From CBDBZX01 sp965213645 (GTDB lineage Bacteria > Deinococcota > Deinococci > Deinococcales > Trueperaceae), in the NCBI GenBank assembly GCA_965213645.1, contig CBDBZX010000002.1, positions 434,001 through 498,000 on the forward strand: a stretch of DNA of 64,000 nt, in the 5' to 3' direction. Below the pieces are notes generated by a model that worked only from the letters and a program-made list of their open reading frames with translations, searched no databases and had not been told where the DNA came from. This document shows, one piece after another, positions 49,962-57,492 of the stretch. Each line of letters opens with the position of its first letter. Position 1 is the first letter of the stretch. The position numbers and the translations under genes were made by a program.

Positions 49962-50650
49962 CTCGGTGCTTTTGGAACCAACGCCGCTTGAAAGATGTAC
50001 GCTTTGTCTCTATTCTTCTTTCGGTAAGGTAAATAGCGCTGATAAAGCGCTAAAAGCTCGAGCTGCAACCGCTTCGCCTCGTCTTGGGGTAGGTGAAGCT
50101 CCAAGAAGAAGTCAAAAGCGGCAGGGAAATCAAGCTGGGCGTAGTCAAGAAAATGTTGCCTCTGTTCACCGGAGTCTGAAAAAATGAACCCGGCGGAGTC
50201 GCGGTAGAGCCGCCTTCCGTGCTGACCTATCTCGCGTAAGAGATGTGACCAGGCTTGTGTCAACAGCTCGGCGCTAGGCGCAAATTGAACCCTGAGGCGT
50301 TCTTCTAGCTCAGCGTAGGGCGTCAGCTCGAGGGGGATAAAGTAGGCGTCGTGCACGGAGCGGTAGTGCTTAATAGGACGCCCCGCCCGCGCCGCCGTCC
50401 TTGTTATACGCAGCAAGCCAGCTTCTATGAGAATGCGCACACGGTAGAGCATCGCGTGAAGCGAGCAGCCGACCTCTTTAGCTGCTGCTGATACTGTCAT
50501 CTCCCGCGCTAGGAAAGGTTCAAAGTATGTCCTAGTTTTTATATCGCTCAACAGGCGAGCTTGCTCAGCTTCTTGCACGGTGAAAAACGTTATAGGCAAC
50601 GTCCTACGTAAATATTCCTCTTCCATTTTACGTAGCTTAGCACGGAGCAT
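49958..50650 (-). CDS. ArsR-type winged-helix regulator
   Basis: 230-residue transcriptional regulator. Residues about 31-95 are a winged helix (LLSDIKTRTYFEPFLAREMTVSAAAKEVGCSLHAMLYRVRILIEAGLLRITRTAARAGRPIKHYRSV), of the type found in ArsR-like regulators, followed by a helical C-terminal domain of unknown ligand. Divergent from an MFS transporter, with six bases between the annotated starts, so it almost certainly controls that gene. An in-frame ATG at 50626 (MEEEYLRR) would leave a more usual 30-base gap and put an inverted repeat at the start. Confidence 0.7.
   Translation of the reverse strand: MLRAKLRKMEEEYLRRTLPITFFTVQEAEQARLLSDIKTRTYFEPFLAREMTVSAAAKEVGCSLHAMLYRVRILIEAGLLRITRTAARAGRPIKHYRSVHDAYFIPLELTPYAELEERLRVQFAPSAELLTQAWSHLLREIGQHGRRLYRDSAGFIFSDSGEQRQHFLDYAQLDFPAAFDFFLELHLPQDEAKRLQLELLALYQRYLPYRKKNRDKAYIFQAALVPKAPS
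50604..50635. promoter_or_regulatory. Operator-like inverted repeat at the regulator/MFS divergent start
   Basis: CTACGTAAA (50604-50612) and TTTACGTAG (50627-50635) are perfect nine-base inverted arms separated by 14 bases. It lies 22 bases before the MFS start and overlaps the first codons of the regulator (or its upstream region if translation begins at 50626). Position and symmetry suit a dimeric winged-helix protein. Confidence 0.5.
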
Positions 50651-50656
50651 AGTTCT

Positions 50657-51958
50657 ATGACCCCAAACACACCTTTTAAGCGGTCGCTCCGCCGAGTCAA
50701 ACTCACCTACTACCTTTACGTTACCCTGTTTTGGTTCGCTACAGTTCTACCCGCCGCTGTGCAGGTTCTCCTCATCCAAGCTCGCGGCTTTGACCTCTTT
50801 CAAATCGGCGTCGTGCTAGGTATCTACGGATTTACAATTGTGCTTTTAGAGCTCCCTACTGGCGGTCTAGCAGACGCGGTTGGACGCAAGCGGGTGACGC
50901 TTCTAGCGCTTGGGTTTATCCTAGCGTCTGAGATTGCGCTACTCGTCGCTTTCTCGTTCGCCGCCCTGTTGGTCTTTGCCATTCTTTCCGGTATAGGGCG
51001 GGCGCTCTCATCGGGCGCGTTGGAGGCGTGGTTCATTGATAGCTTGCAAGAGGTGGACCCCGAGGTGGAGCTTCAACCCGCGTTCGCTGTTGCCGGAACC
51101 TTTGAACTCTTTGCGCTGGGCATCGGCACGCTCCTAAGCGGCATCATTCCGACTTTTTTTGTTGGCTTACCGGAGGAAGGTGCAGCGATTTTTACGCCTT
51201 TTTCGATAACGGTGGTGTTTTCCGCTGCTATGTTCGCCGTGACTTTTCTCGTAGTTATCTTTTTAGTTGAAGAAGACCGCTCGAGCCTCCAGAATGCCGA
51301 GGTCAGCGGCTTTCACGCCCTGCCCGACCTCATCCGTGAAGCGTTCAATCTAAGCCAGCGCAACCCTACGATTTTGCTGCTGCTTGGCGCAGCGTCAGTG
51401 GGCGGCCTCGCCCTGAGCGGCGTCGAGACCTTTTGGCAACCCTATTTCGCTGATCTCTTAGGCGGCAGTGAGGGAAATAGCGTTCTCTTCGGTTTTCTCC
51501 TGGCGGGTAGTTTCGGCCTCGGTATGGTTGGAAATCTGCTTTCAACTCCGCTCAGCAAGCTCTTCAAAAGACGCTACGCTCTTGTTGCAGCGCTCTTTCA
51601 AGGGATTCAGGGCGGGGTGCTTCTCTTGCTCGCGTTGCAGTCTACAGCGGGACTCGCGACGGCGTTTTTCTGGCTCGTGTATTTCTCGAGAGGCACGATG
51701 AATTCACCGCACGCGGCACTCTTCAACGCCGAAGTCCCTGCTAACAGGCGCTCATCTATGCTCTCGGTGCAGTCGTTGGCGAACTATATCGGCGGCGGTT
51801 TGGGAAGTATCACACTCGGTTATATTTCGGATAGTTTTTCCATCAGCACCGCTTGGCTGCTTGCGGCTGGGCTGCTCGTCCTTTCGCTGCCGCTCTACCT
51901 CTTAGTGGACGCTCGCCGCGCACGTGCTCGAGTTGAAGTAGAAGAGGTGGACGGTTGA
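50657..51958 (+). CDS. MFS transporter
   Basis: 433-residue major facilitator with twelve predicted helices. Visible family motif A between helices 2 and 3: LPTGGLADAVGRKRVTLLALG (residues about 70-90), and the second-half counterpart NLLSTPLSKLFKRRYALVA. Probably drug or small-molecule efflux, but the substrate cannot be told. An acidic loop ending the first half (EEDRSSLQNAEVSG) is typical. Divergent from the ArsR-type regulator across six bases; likely repressed by it. Confidence 0.85.
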   Translation: MTPNTPFKRSLRRVKLTYYLYVTLFWFATVLPAAVQVLLIQARGFDLFQIGVVLGIYGFTIVLLELPTGGLADAVGRKRVTLLALGFILASEIALLVAFSFAALLVFAILSGIGRALSSGALEAWFIDSLQEVDPEVELQPAFAVAGTFELFALGIGTLLSGIIPTFFVGLPEEGAAIFTPFSITVVFSAAMFAVTFLVVIFLVEEDRSSLQNAEVSGFHALPDLIREAFNLSQRNPTILLLLGAASVGGLALSGVETFWQPYFADLLGGSEGNSVLFGFLLAGSFGLGMVGNLLSTPLSKLFKRRYALVAALFQGIQGGVLLLLALQSTAGLATAFFWLVYFSRGTMNSPHAALFNAEVPANRRSSMLSVQSLANYIGGGLGSITLGYISDSFSISTAWLLAAGLLVLSLPLYLLVDARRARARVEVEEVDG

Positions 51959-52060
51959 CCTCGAGCACAACACCCCCCATTTTTCTCATATGGTAACTTG
52001 GAAGGGTTTGCGTTTAGAGCATAATGACGTCTATTTTCTTTTATCTTTTAAGAGGTGAAC

Positions 52061-53059
52061 ATGCACAAAATCCTACTGATCCCCGGCGACGGCATCGGCT
52101 TAGAGGTTATCCCGGCGACGCGGCGCGTTTTAGAGGCGACAGGACTCGAGTTAGAGTTCGGTCACGCCGAAGCGGGTTGGGAGACCTTTCAGAAAACGGG
52201 CAACAGCGTCCCGGATATTACCCTAGAAAAGGTCAAAGCCACCGACGCCACCCTAGCCGGAGCCTTTACCAGCCCGAGCAAGAAAGTCCCCGGCTTTAGA
52301 GGCGCGATTCGCTACATGCGCCGACAGCTTGACCTCTTCGCCAACTTGCGCCCCGCCAAGTCACGCCCGATTCCCGATTCGCTGCAGGGCGTAGATATGC
52401 TGATGGTGCGCGAGAACACGCAAGGGCTCTATGTGGAGCAGGAGCGGCGTTATGAAGATGTAGCGATTGCCGATACGGTGATTACCAAAAGTGCGAGTGA
52501 GCGAATTGCGAAAGTTGCGCTAGAAGAAGCCCGCAAACGCCGTAAGAAACTTGCCGTGATTCACAAGGCGAACGTGCTACCGCTCACGACGGGTCTCTTT
52601 TTGGAGTCCGCCGTTAACGTGGCAAAAGACTATATCGACGTGGAGACCTACGACGTGATTGTAGACGCCGCCGCGATGAAGCTCGTGCGTGAGCCGCAGA
52701 ACTTCGACGTGCTGGTGACAACGAACCTCTTCGGGGATATCCTCTCGGATTTAATGGCAGGTTTAGTCGGTGGCCTGGGCTTAGCGCCGAGCGCAAATAT
52801 CGGCTTGGATAACGCCATCTTCGAACCCGTCCACGGTAGCGCACCCGACATCATGGGTCAGGGCATCGCGAACCCCGCCGCGACGATTTTGACGGCGGCG
52901 CTAATGTTGGAGCATTTGGGCGAACAAGACACTGCTCAAAGGTTAGATAAAGCGGTGGACACGGTTTTAGCCGAAGGTCCGCTCACCGCTGACTTGGGGG
53001 GAAAAGCGAATACCGAAGAGTTCACAGACGCGGTGATTGACGCGCTTAGCGGTTTGTAG
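52061..53059 (+). CDS. hicd: Homoisocitrate dehydrogenase (AAA lysine pathway)
   Basis: NAD-dependent oxidative decarboxylation of homoisocitrate to 2-oxoadipate in lysine synthesis through alpha-aminoadipate. 332 residues: IPGDGIGLEVIPATRRVLEATGLELEFGHAEAGWETFQKTG, IRYMRRQLDLFANLRPAKSRP, MVRENTQGLYVEQERRYEDVAIADTVITKSASERIAKVA, NLFGDILSDLMAGLVGGLGLAPSANIG and EPVHGSAPDIMGQGIANPAAT. The RRYEDVAIAD substrate loop and overall spelling are very like Thermus homoisocitrate dehydrogenase and unlike isopropylmalate enzymes. ATG at 52061 is preferred over the GTG at 52055, since GAGG at 52052-52055 is its ribosome-binding site. Stands alone. Confidence 0.88.
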   Translation: MHKILLIPGDGIGLEVIPATRRVLEATGLELEFGHAEAGWETFQKTGNSVPDITLEKVKATDATLAGAFTSPSKKVPGFRGAIRYMRRQLDLFANLRPAKSRPIPDSLQGVDMLMVRENTQGLYVEQERRYEDVAIADTVITKSASERIAKVALEEARKRRKKLAVIHKANVLPLTTGLFLESAVNVAKDYIDVETYDVIVDAAAMKLVREPQNFDVLVTTNLFGDILSDLMAGLVGGLGLAPSANIGLDNAIFEPVHGSAPDIMGQGIANPAATILTAALMLEHLGEQDTAQRLDKAVDTVLAEGPLTADLGGKANTEEFTDAVIDALSGL

Positions 53060-53135
53060 AGGTTTCTGAGCAAGGGATTGCAACCTCTTGCTCATTGGAT
53101 TGGAGGCTCGAGCCGATAAGCTCGAGATAATAAAG

Positions 53136-53160
53136 AAGAGGTAGCTCAGCGCTACCTCTT
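53136..53160. terminator. Hairpin terminator between convergent hicd and hslO
   Basis: AAGAGGTAGC (53136-53145) pairs perfectly with GCTACCTCTT (53151-53160) around TCAGC. On the reverse strand it is followed by CTTTATTATC, so it should stop hslO transcription; on the forward strand it could also act for hicd. Two CTCGAG copies lie just upstream (53107, 53121). Confidence 0.65.
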
Positions 53161-53182
53161 GCAAATTGAGAACGAAACCGTG

Positions 53183-54166
53183 TTAAGCCGGTAGTTGGAC
53201 AGGCACCCCACACGCACACCGCTCCGACTCGCGCACCATCGTCACTTGCCCCTCTCGGTACCAGAGCGTGTCGCACTCGGGGCAGCGGATTTCGTCGCTC
53301 GAGATGGAGCGAATCTGCTCGGGCGTCACCCAGCGTTTTTCACCGCACCAGTGACACACGGCTTCTGCGCCGCCATCCTCACGGATCATCTGCTCGCGCT
53401 CTTCGGGCGAGAAGTAGGCGAGGGCGTCGAGCGCTTTTTCGTCGCTACAACTACATTCGAATCTGAGAGGTAAGGCGTCTTGCGTGAGAAGTTTGAAGTC
53501 TAAACCCCAGCAGAGTTCCTCGAGGATTTCTATGAGCGAGGTGCGCTGCATCGCGTCGGTGAGTTGACCGACCGCTTTGACGTTCGCTTCCAAAAGGTCC
53601 AAGGCAGCGGGGTCGGCGTCCGGTAAAGCTTGCAGAATCACGCCGCCCGATTTCACCACGCCGTTACGCTCCATATACACACCAACGAGTACGGCGGAGC
53701 TGATCTGCTCAGATTGCGCTAAAAAGACCGCGATGTCCTCCGCGACCTCACCCGTGACGAGGTCAACGGATGAGCTGTACGGGTCGCCGTAGGGGGCGTG
53801 GGCGCGGATGACTTGCAAGTCACCTTTACCGAGTGCGCCGCCTACATTGAGCTTGCCGTCAGGACGAAGCGGTACATACGTGTTTGGATTGATGACGTAG
53901 CCGCGCACGGAGCCGTCCAGACCCGCGTCTGCAATCACACCGCCCATCGGACCATCGCCGCGCAAGCGCAAGGTCACGCGGTCTTGGGGGTTTTTTAAGA
54001 GCACGTGCGAGAGGAGGAGTGCGCCTGTTAGCGTACGCCCTAAAGCGGCGGTTGCGGTGGGTGAGGTATCGTGGCGCTGCCTTGCCTCTTCAACAAGTTG
54101 CGTCGTGTCAGCGGCGACCACGCGAATGCCCCCGTTCGCTGCTATACCGCGAAGTAGATAAGACAT
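53183..54166 (-). CDS. hslO: Hsp33 redox-regulated chaperone with extra C-terminal zinc ribbon
   Basis: Holdase chaperone activated by oxidation and unfolding, cytoplasmic. 327 residues against about 290 for the family. N-terminal Hsp33 core (LLRGIAANGGIRVVAADTTQLVEEARQRHDTSPTATAALGRTLTGALLLS, RGYVINPNTYVPLR, GYGDPYSSSVDLVTGEVAEDIAVFLAQSEQISSAVLVGVYM). The redox zinc switch is complete: Cys238, Cys240, Cys271, Cys274 (ECSC...CHWC). A further 45 residues carry Cys295-x-x-Cys298 and Cys317-x-Cys319, a second zinc-ribbon-like motif not found in the standard protein. ATG at 54166 with AAAGGACAT upstream. Confidence 0.92.
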   Translation of the reverse strand: MSYLLRGIAANGGIRVVAADTTQLVEEARQRHDTSPTATAALGRTLTGALLLSHVLLKNPQDRVTLRLRGDGPMGGVIADAGLDGSVRGYVINPNTYVPLRPDGKLNVGGALGKGDLQVIRAHAPYGDPYSSSVDLVTGEVAEDIAVFLAQSEQISSAVLVGVYMERNGVVKSGGVILQALPDADPAALDLLEANVKAVGQLTDAMQRTSLIEILEELCWGLDFKLLTQDALPLRFECSCSDEKALDALAYFSPEEREQMIREDGGAEAVCHWCGEKRWVTPEQIRSISSDEIRCPECDTLWYREGQVTMVRESERCACGVPVQLPA

Positions 54167-54311
54167 AAAATGTCCTTTCGGAGTTGAGCCTTTGGATTGT
54201 CTGACTGGGGTGGATGCGTTCCTAAATCACTACAAGAAGTATACGCCTGACATGAAAAAAAGGGCGTAGGGTCAGTGACAAAGGGAGCGATGAGCAACGA
54301 GTTGAAAGTAA

Positions 54312-54421
54312 TAGCAGGTATCATCTGGTCAGCTACACTCTCACTAGAGAAAGCGTCGTCTAGCACGCACTTTAAGTGGTGATACTTGCGGAAAAGTGTA
54401 GCAGCGATGAGTGGAACTGCT
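54312..54421. repeat. Interspersed repeat, AGCAGGTAYACCCC family, copy E (split by IS)
   Basis: Starts TAGCAGGTATCATCTGGTCAGC (54312), continues CTCTCACTAGAG, CTAGCACGCACTTTAAGTGGTGATACTTGCG and GAGTGGAACTGCT (to 54421), where the IS4-type element begins; the remaining end (GGAACTGCTA) is at 55551-55560. Outside, TAA is present on both sides, a possible target duplication. It is itself inserted in a hairpin repeat (GAGCAACGAGTTGAAAG ... ACTCATTGCTTTTAACTC), a relative of 61849-61887. Confidence 0.75.
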
Positions 54422-55550
54422 CTAAGTACGGGACAAATTGAAAGGAAGTGGCTTCCTGTACGAGAATAACTGTGTGAAAGAATCTCAAGGAAGCCTCCAC
54501 AAGCATAAAACACAACTCAAAGAAACGCTAGCTGCGCACTTGTCACTTAATAATGCAAGACTCAAATGCCTGAGCACCTTGGTGCTCGTGCTGATTCAAG
54601 AGAAGAGCGTGAACTTGGTCAGTTTAAGTTTAGCGTTTCAAGGTCACGCCAAGCCAGAATCCTCCTATCGCCGTATCAAACGATTCTTCAGTGAGGTTAG
54701 CTTGGATAAACAGAGCGTTGCCCGCTTCATCTTGAGCACGCTGCCGCCACCACCTTACACGCTCTGCGTTGACCGCACGAACTGGCGCTTCGGCTCGCTT
54801 GACATCAATATTCTCGTGATTGCGGTGGCGCATAGGGGCGTCGCCTTTCCGCTGGTATGGACACTCCTGGAGAAAAAAGGTAACTCGTCAAGCAATGAGC
54901 GTATTGACTTACTTCACGACCTATTCAAACTCATCAAGCCGCAAGACATAGACTTTTTCTTAGCCGATAGGGAGTTTGTCGGCGGGACCTGGTTTAACTA
55001 CCTCGATAAGCGCCGCGTGCCCTTTGCAATCCGCATTCGCAAAGACAGCTTGTGTGAAAACTGGTGTCCGGTCTATGCGCTCTTCGCGCAACTTCCAGAG
55101 GGTCAGCTTCACGTTCTAAGCCATGCTCATAAGGTCTACGGTTGCACGCTCAGACTCGTCGGTATGAAGCTCGCTCACCAAGACTATCTCATCATTGCAA
55201 CCAACCGTGCGCCTACCTCAGCGTTTCTCGCTTACCGACGTCGCTGGGAAATTGAGATGCTCTTTTCCGCGCTCAAGTTGACCGGCTTCAACATAGAAGC
55301 AACGCATCTTGCCAAGCTCAATAAGCTCGATACCCTTTTTACGCTTCTAGCGCTCGCTCTCGTTTGGGCGCACCATATAGGCGAATGGCTTCATGACAGC
55401 ACGCTCAAACCACTACGCCTCAAGTCTCACTTACGCCGAGAAAAGTCCTTCTTTCGGCATGGGCTCGACCATCTTAGATTTCTCCTTAAAAACTTGCCCC
55501 TCAAGCATAGAGACCTTAGCTTCTGTATTCAGCTTTTGTCCCGTACTTAG
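54422..55550 (+). mobile_element. Intact IS4-type insertion sequence
   Basis: 1129 bp with perfect 16-bp inverted ends CTAAGTACGGGACAAA (54422-54437) and TTTGTCCCGTACTTAG (55535-55550), and a perfect nine-base target duplication GGAACTGCT at 54413-54421 and 55551-55559. Encodes one full-length transposase whose stop codon lies in the right end. Intactness of both ends and of the duplication suggests a recent insertion. The target is the end of repeat copy E. Confidence 0.92.
54438..55550 (+). CDS. IS4-family transposase
   Basis: DDE transposase of about 358-370 residues. Seen: first Asp in YTLCVDRTNWRFGSLDINILV, second in DIDFFLADREFVGGTWFNYL, and the C-terminal YREK-like block AYRRRWEIEMLFSALKLTGFNIEATHL carrying the catalytic Glu; this spacing is that of the IS4 group. 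A helical N-terminal domain (HKTQLKETLAAHLSLNNARLKCLSTLVLVLIQ) precedes it. The frame is open from TTG at 54438; GTG at 54474 (VKESQGSLHKH) is an alternative start. Its TAG stop lies inside the right inverted repeat. No frameshift or stop is visible, so it may be active. Confidence 0.9.
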   Translation: MKGSGFLYENNCVKESQGSLHKHKTQLKETLAAHLSLNNARLKCLSTLVLVLIQEKSVNLVSLSLAFQGHAKPESSYRRIKRFFSEVSLDKQSVARFILSTLPPPPYTLCVDRTNWRFGSLDINILVIAVAHRGVAFPLVWTLLEKKGNSSSNERIDLLHDLFKLIKPQDIDFFLADREFVGGTWFNYLDKRRVPFAIRIRKDSLCENWCPVYALFAQLPEGQLHVLSHAHKVYGCTLRLVGMKLAHQDYLIIATNRAPTSAFLAYRRRWEIEMLFSALKLTGFNIEATHLAKLNKLDTLFTLLALALVWAHHIGEWLHDSTLKPLRLKSHLRREKSFFRHGLDHLRFLLKNLPLKHRDLSFCIQLLSRT

Positions 55551-55651
55551 GGAACTGCTATAAAAAGACAAAACTCATTGCTTTTAACTCACTACTTGTA
55601 TTTACGAACGTTCATTTGGGTAAACCGCTAATGGGACCGACTCGAGCTCCA

Positions 55652-56311
55652 CTACCCCAACGCACAGTTGCAAGCGTGGACAGGGCATGTTCCCGCTCGG
55701 CATCTGCCGCGCAACTCCGTCCAGGCTTGTCTAAGTACGTAAACAGCAGACTGCAGAAAAACCGCCATGATGAGCAAGCTGACGATGAGGTCGGGCCAGG
55801 GTGTATGGGTGACGAAGACGAGCGCAGCGGCGGCGATAACCCCCACGTTCGCCACGATGTCGTTGCGCGAGCAGAGCCAGGTCGAGCGCATGTTGAGGTC
55901 GTCGTTTTTGTGCCGCGTCAAGAGGTACAAGCAGGTTGCGTTCGCTACCAAAGCGAGCAAACCCATAGCGCCCATAAGATAAGACTCGGGCACGGTGGGT
56001 ACGAGAAGTCTGTAGCTTGCTTGTCCCAACACGATGAGCCCAAACGTCGCCATAATGCCGCCTTTAAGGAGGGCTGCTCTCGTTCGCCAGCGTGCACTCT
56101 TAGCCACGACGAAGAGGCTGAAGCCGTAGACGAGCGTGTCCCCTAACATGTCGAGCGAATCCGCCAAAAGCGCGACTGATCCAGCTAAAAATCCTACGGT
56201 TAGCTCGAGCCCAAACATCGTCCCGTTGATCCCCAAGACCGCCCAAAGGATTCTCGACTGCTCACGCTGCAACGTTTCGACTTCGCACGCTTTGTCTTGA
56301 CAACAACTCAT
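55652..56311 (-). CDS. Cation-diffusion-facilitator-like transporter, short form
   Basis: 219-residue membrane protein of the CDF class without the usual cytoplasmic C-terminal domain. Seen: LWAVLGINGTMFGLELTVGFLAGSVALLADSLDMLGDTLVYGFSLFVV, with the D-S-x-D-x-x-x-D metal site in helix 2, and a second site CSRNDIVANVGVI in helix 5 where most CDFs have H-x-x-x-D (here Asn-Asp with a nearby Cys). The N-terminus (MSCCQDKACEV) and C-terminus (CRAGTCPVHACNC) are cysteine-rich and may bind metal. Substrate probably Zn2+, Co2+ or another soft metal; not certain. Last gene of the reverse-strand group. Confidence 0.82.
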   Translation of the reverse strand: MSCCQDKACEVETLQREQSRILWAVLGINGTMFGLELTVGFLAGSVALLADSLDMLGDTLVYGFSLFVVAKSARWRTRAALLKGGIMATFGLIVLGQASYRLLVPTVPESYLMGAMGLLALVANATCLYLLTRHKNDDLNMRSTWLCSRNDIVANVGVIAAAALVFVTHTPWPDLIVSLLIMAVFLQSAVYVLRQAWTELRGRCRAGTCPVHACNCALG

Positions 56312-56318
56312 GACCTTA

Positions 56319-56828
56319 TTATGACGCGACGTCCTCTGTTTGCGTGTAGGCGGCTAACGAGGCTAGCTCGAGCCCAAACGCCCCCGTTTGAGCGTTCGCA
56401 ATCATCAGCCCAAACGACACAACGCGCTCCAAGTTGATATCCGGCGCGTTCTCCACAGGTTTACCCCTGTAGTCAGCTAAAAATGAGCTAAAGGGCATGT
56501 GCAGCGTTTGCCACCTCCCTAACGCCTCAAATTCGGCGGTGTAAAAGACGTCTTTGGCGTCCGTTTGCAACCTGAGTTGATAGACCTTGCCGTCACCCCG
56601 AAAGCGGAGTTCTAGCCCTTCAAACGCGCTTAGGTCAACCTCTTTAATTTCAGCGCGCACCGAGGCGAAGCCGCCGCCCTGCTCTAGTGAGAGAATGCCT
56701 CCAAAACGGGTGAAGCCGTCCTTATAGATGAGCTGGCTGCTCGAGATCCCGCCCATCACCACGTCGTCCACTGGCCTGAAGTAAGCAGCACTTTCCGGCT
56801 TGGTAAAGTCAAAAATCGTCTCAACCAC
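56319..56828 (-). CDS. CIA30 family protein
   Basis: 169-residue soluble protein with the CIA30 (complex I intermediate-associated protein 30, NDUFAF1-like) domain, a galactose-binding-like jelly roll. Seen: FDFTKPESAAYFRPVDDVVMGGISSSQLIYKDGFTRFGGILSLEQGGGFASVRAEIKEVDLSAFEGLELRFRGDGKVYQLRLQTD, whose DDVVMGG-S-S spelling is diagnostic. Role in bacteria is not settled. Overlaps the coaD gene by eight bases on the same strand and is followed by the CDF gene after seven bases, so the three form an operon. Confidence 0.85.
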   Translation of the reverse strand: MVETIFDFTKPESAAYFRPVDDVVMGGISSSQLIYKDGFTRFGGILSLEQGGGFASVRAEIKEVDLSAFEGLELRFRGDGKVYQLRLQTDAKDVFYTAEFEALGRWQTLHMPFSSFLADYRGKPVENAPDINLERVVSFGLMIANAQTGAFGLELASLAAYTQTEDVAS

Positions 56829-57327
56829 GCTCTACCTTTGTCTCAACCTCAGCGAACTTTTCATCTAAAGCGCGGAGGCTGGGCTCGGGCACGAGCTTTT
56901 TGACCCCTCCGCCAAACCTGGCTATCTCTTTGACCCGCGTTGAGGACACATACGACCAGCGCGTTGCGGTCATGATAAAGGTCGTCTCGACGTTCGGGTT
57001 GAGCTGCCTGTTGAGGTGCGCCATCTGGAGTTCGTACTCAAAGTCCGACATCGCCCGCAGGCTCTTAACGATGACCTTCGCGCCCTTGACGCGCATGTAG
57101 TCCGCTAGAAGCCCCTCAAACTTCTCCGCCGAGACGTTTTGGATGTCGCGCGTCGCTTCCTCGATAATCGCGACGCGCTCGTCAACCGTAAAGAGCTTGT
57201 CATTTTTGAGGGGGTTATTGAGGACCGCTACGGTGAGGTGGTCGTAGATGCGACTCGAGCGGCGGATGATGTCTAAGTGACCGTTGTGAAGGGGGTCGAA
57301 GGACCCTGGATAGACGGCTTGAACCAT
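56821..57327 (-). CDS. coaD: Phosphopantetheine adenylyltransferase
   Basis: Transfers AMP from ATP to 4'-phosphopantetheine in CoA synthesis, cytoplasmic. 168 residues, the standard length. Seen: AVYPGSFDPLHNGHLDIIRRSSRIYDHLTVAVLNNPLKN with the HxGH motif (H14-NG-H17), EGLLADYMRVKGAKVIVKSLRAMSDFEYELQMAHLNRQL, and the ATP-binding SYVSSTRVKEIARFGG. ATG at 57327 chosen; the ORF is open to 57411 but the added residues are not family-like. Head of the operon with CIA30 and the CDF transporter. Confidence 0.95.
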   Translation of the reverse strand: MVQAVYPGSFDPLHNGHLDIIRRSSRIYDHLTVAVLNNPLKNDKLFTVDERVAIIEEATRDIQNVSAEKFEGLLADYMRVKGAKVIVKSLRAMSDFEYELQMAHLNRQLNPNVETTFIMTATRWSYVSSTRVKEIARFGGGVKKLVPEPSLRALDEKFAEVETKVERG

Positions 57328-57492
57328 GCCGCCTAGTGTAACGTGTGGAGGGATTACAAAGCGAGTTGTACGAGGGATTTGCGGCGAGTTGGCGTCTCGG
57401 TGAATCAGCACTTCAGCCAGTCGGCATTTCAGCTTGTCAGAGGCTCTTAGCTGTCGGTAAAAGCTAACGGTTAAAAGCTAGCCGCTTCAAAC
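57328..57492. repeat. 165-bp gap with CAGC/TTAGC repeat wording
   Basis: Upstream of coaD. About 57405-57487 consists of short repeated words: CAGCACTTCAGCCAGTCGGCATTTCAGC, GGCTCTTAGCTGTCGGTAAAAGCTAACGGTTAAAAGCTAGCCGCTTC. The second resembles the gap inside the mrp operon (9757-9827) and the first resembles 60311-60400. I read it as degenerate intergenic repeat, not a gene. Confidence 0.4.
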
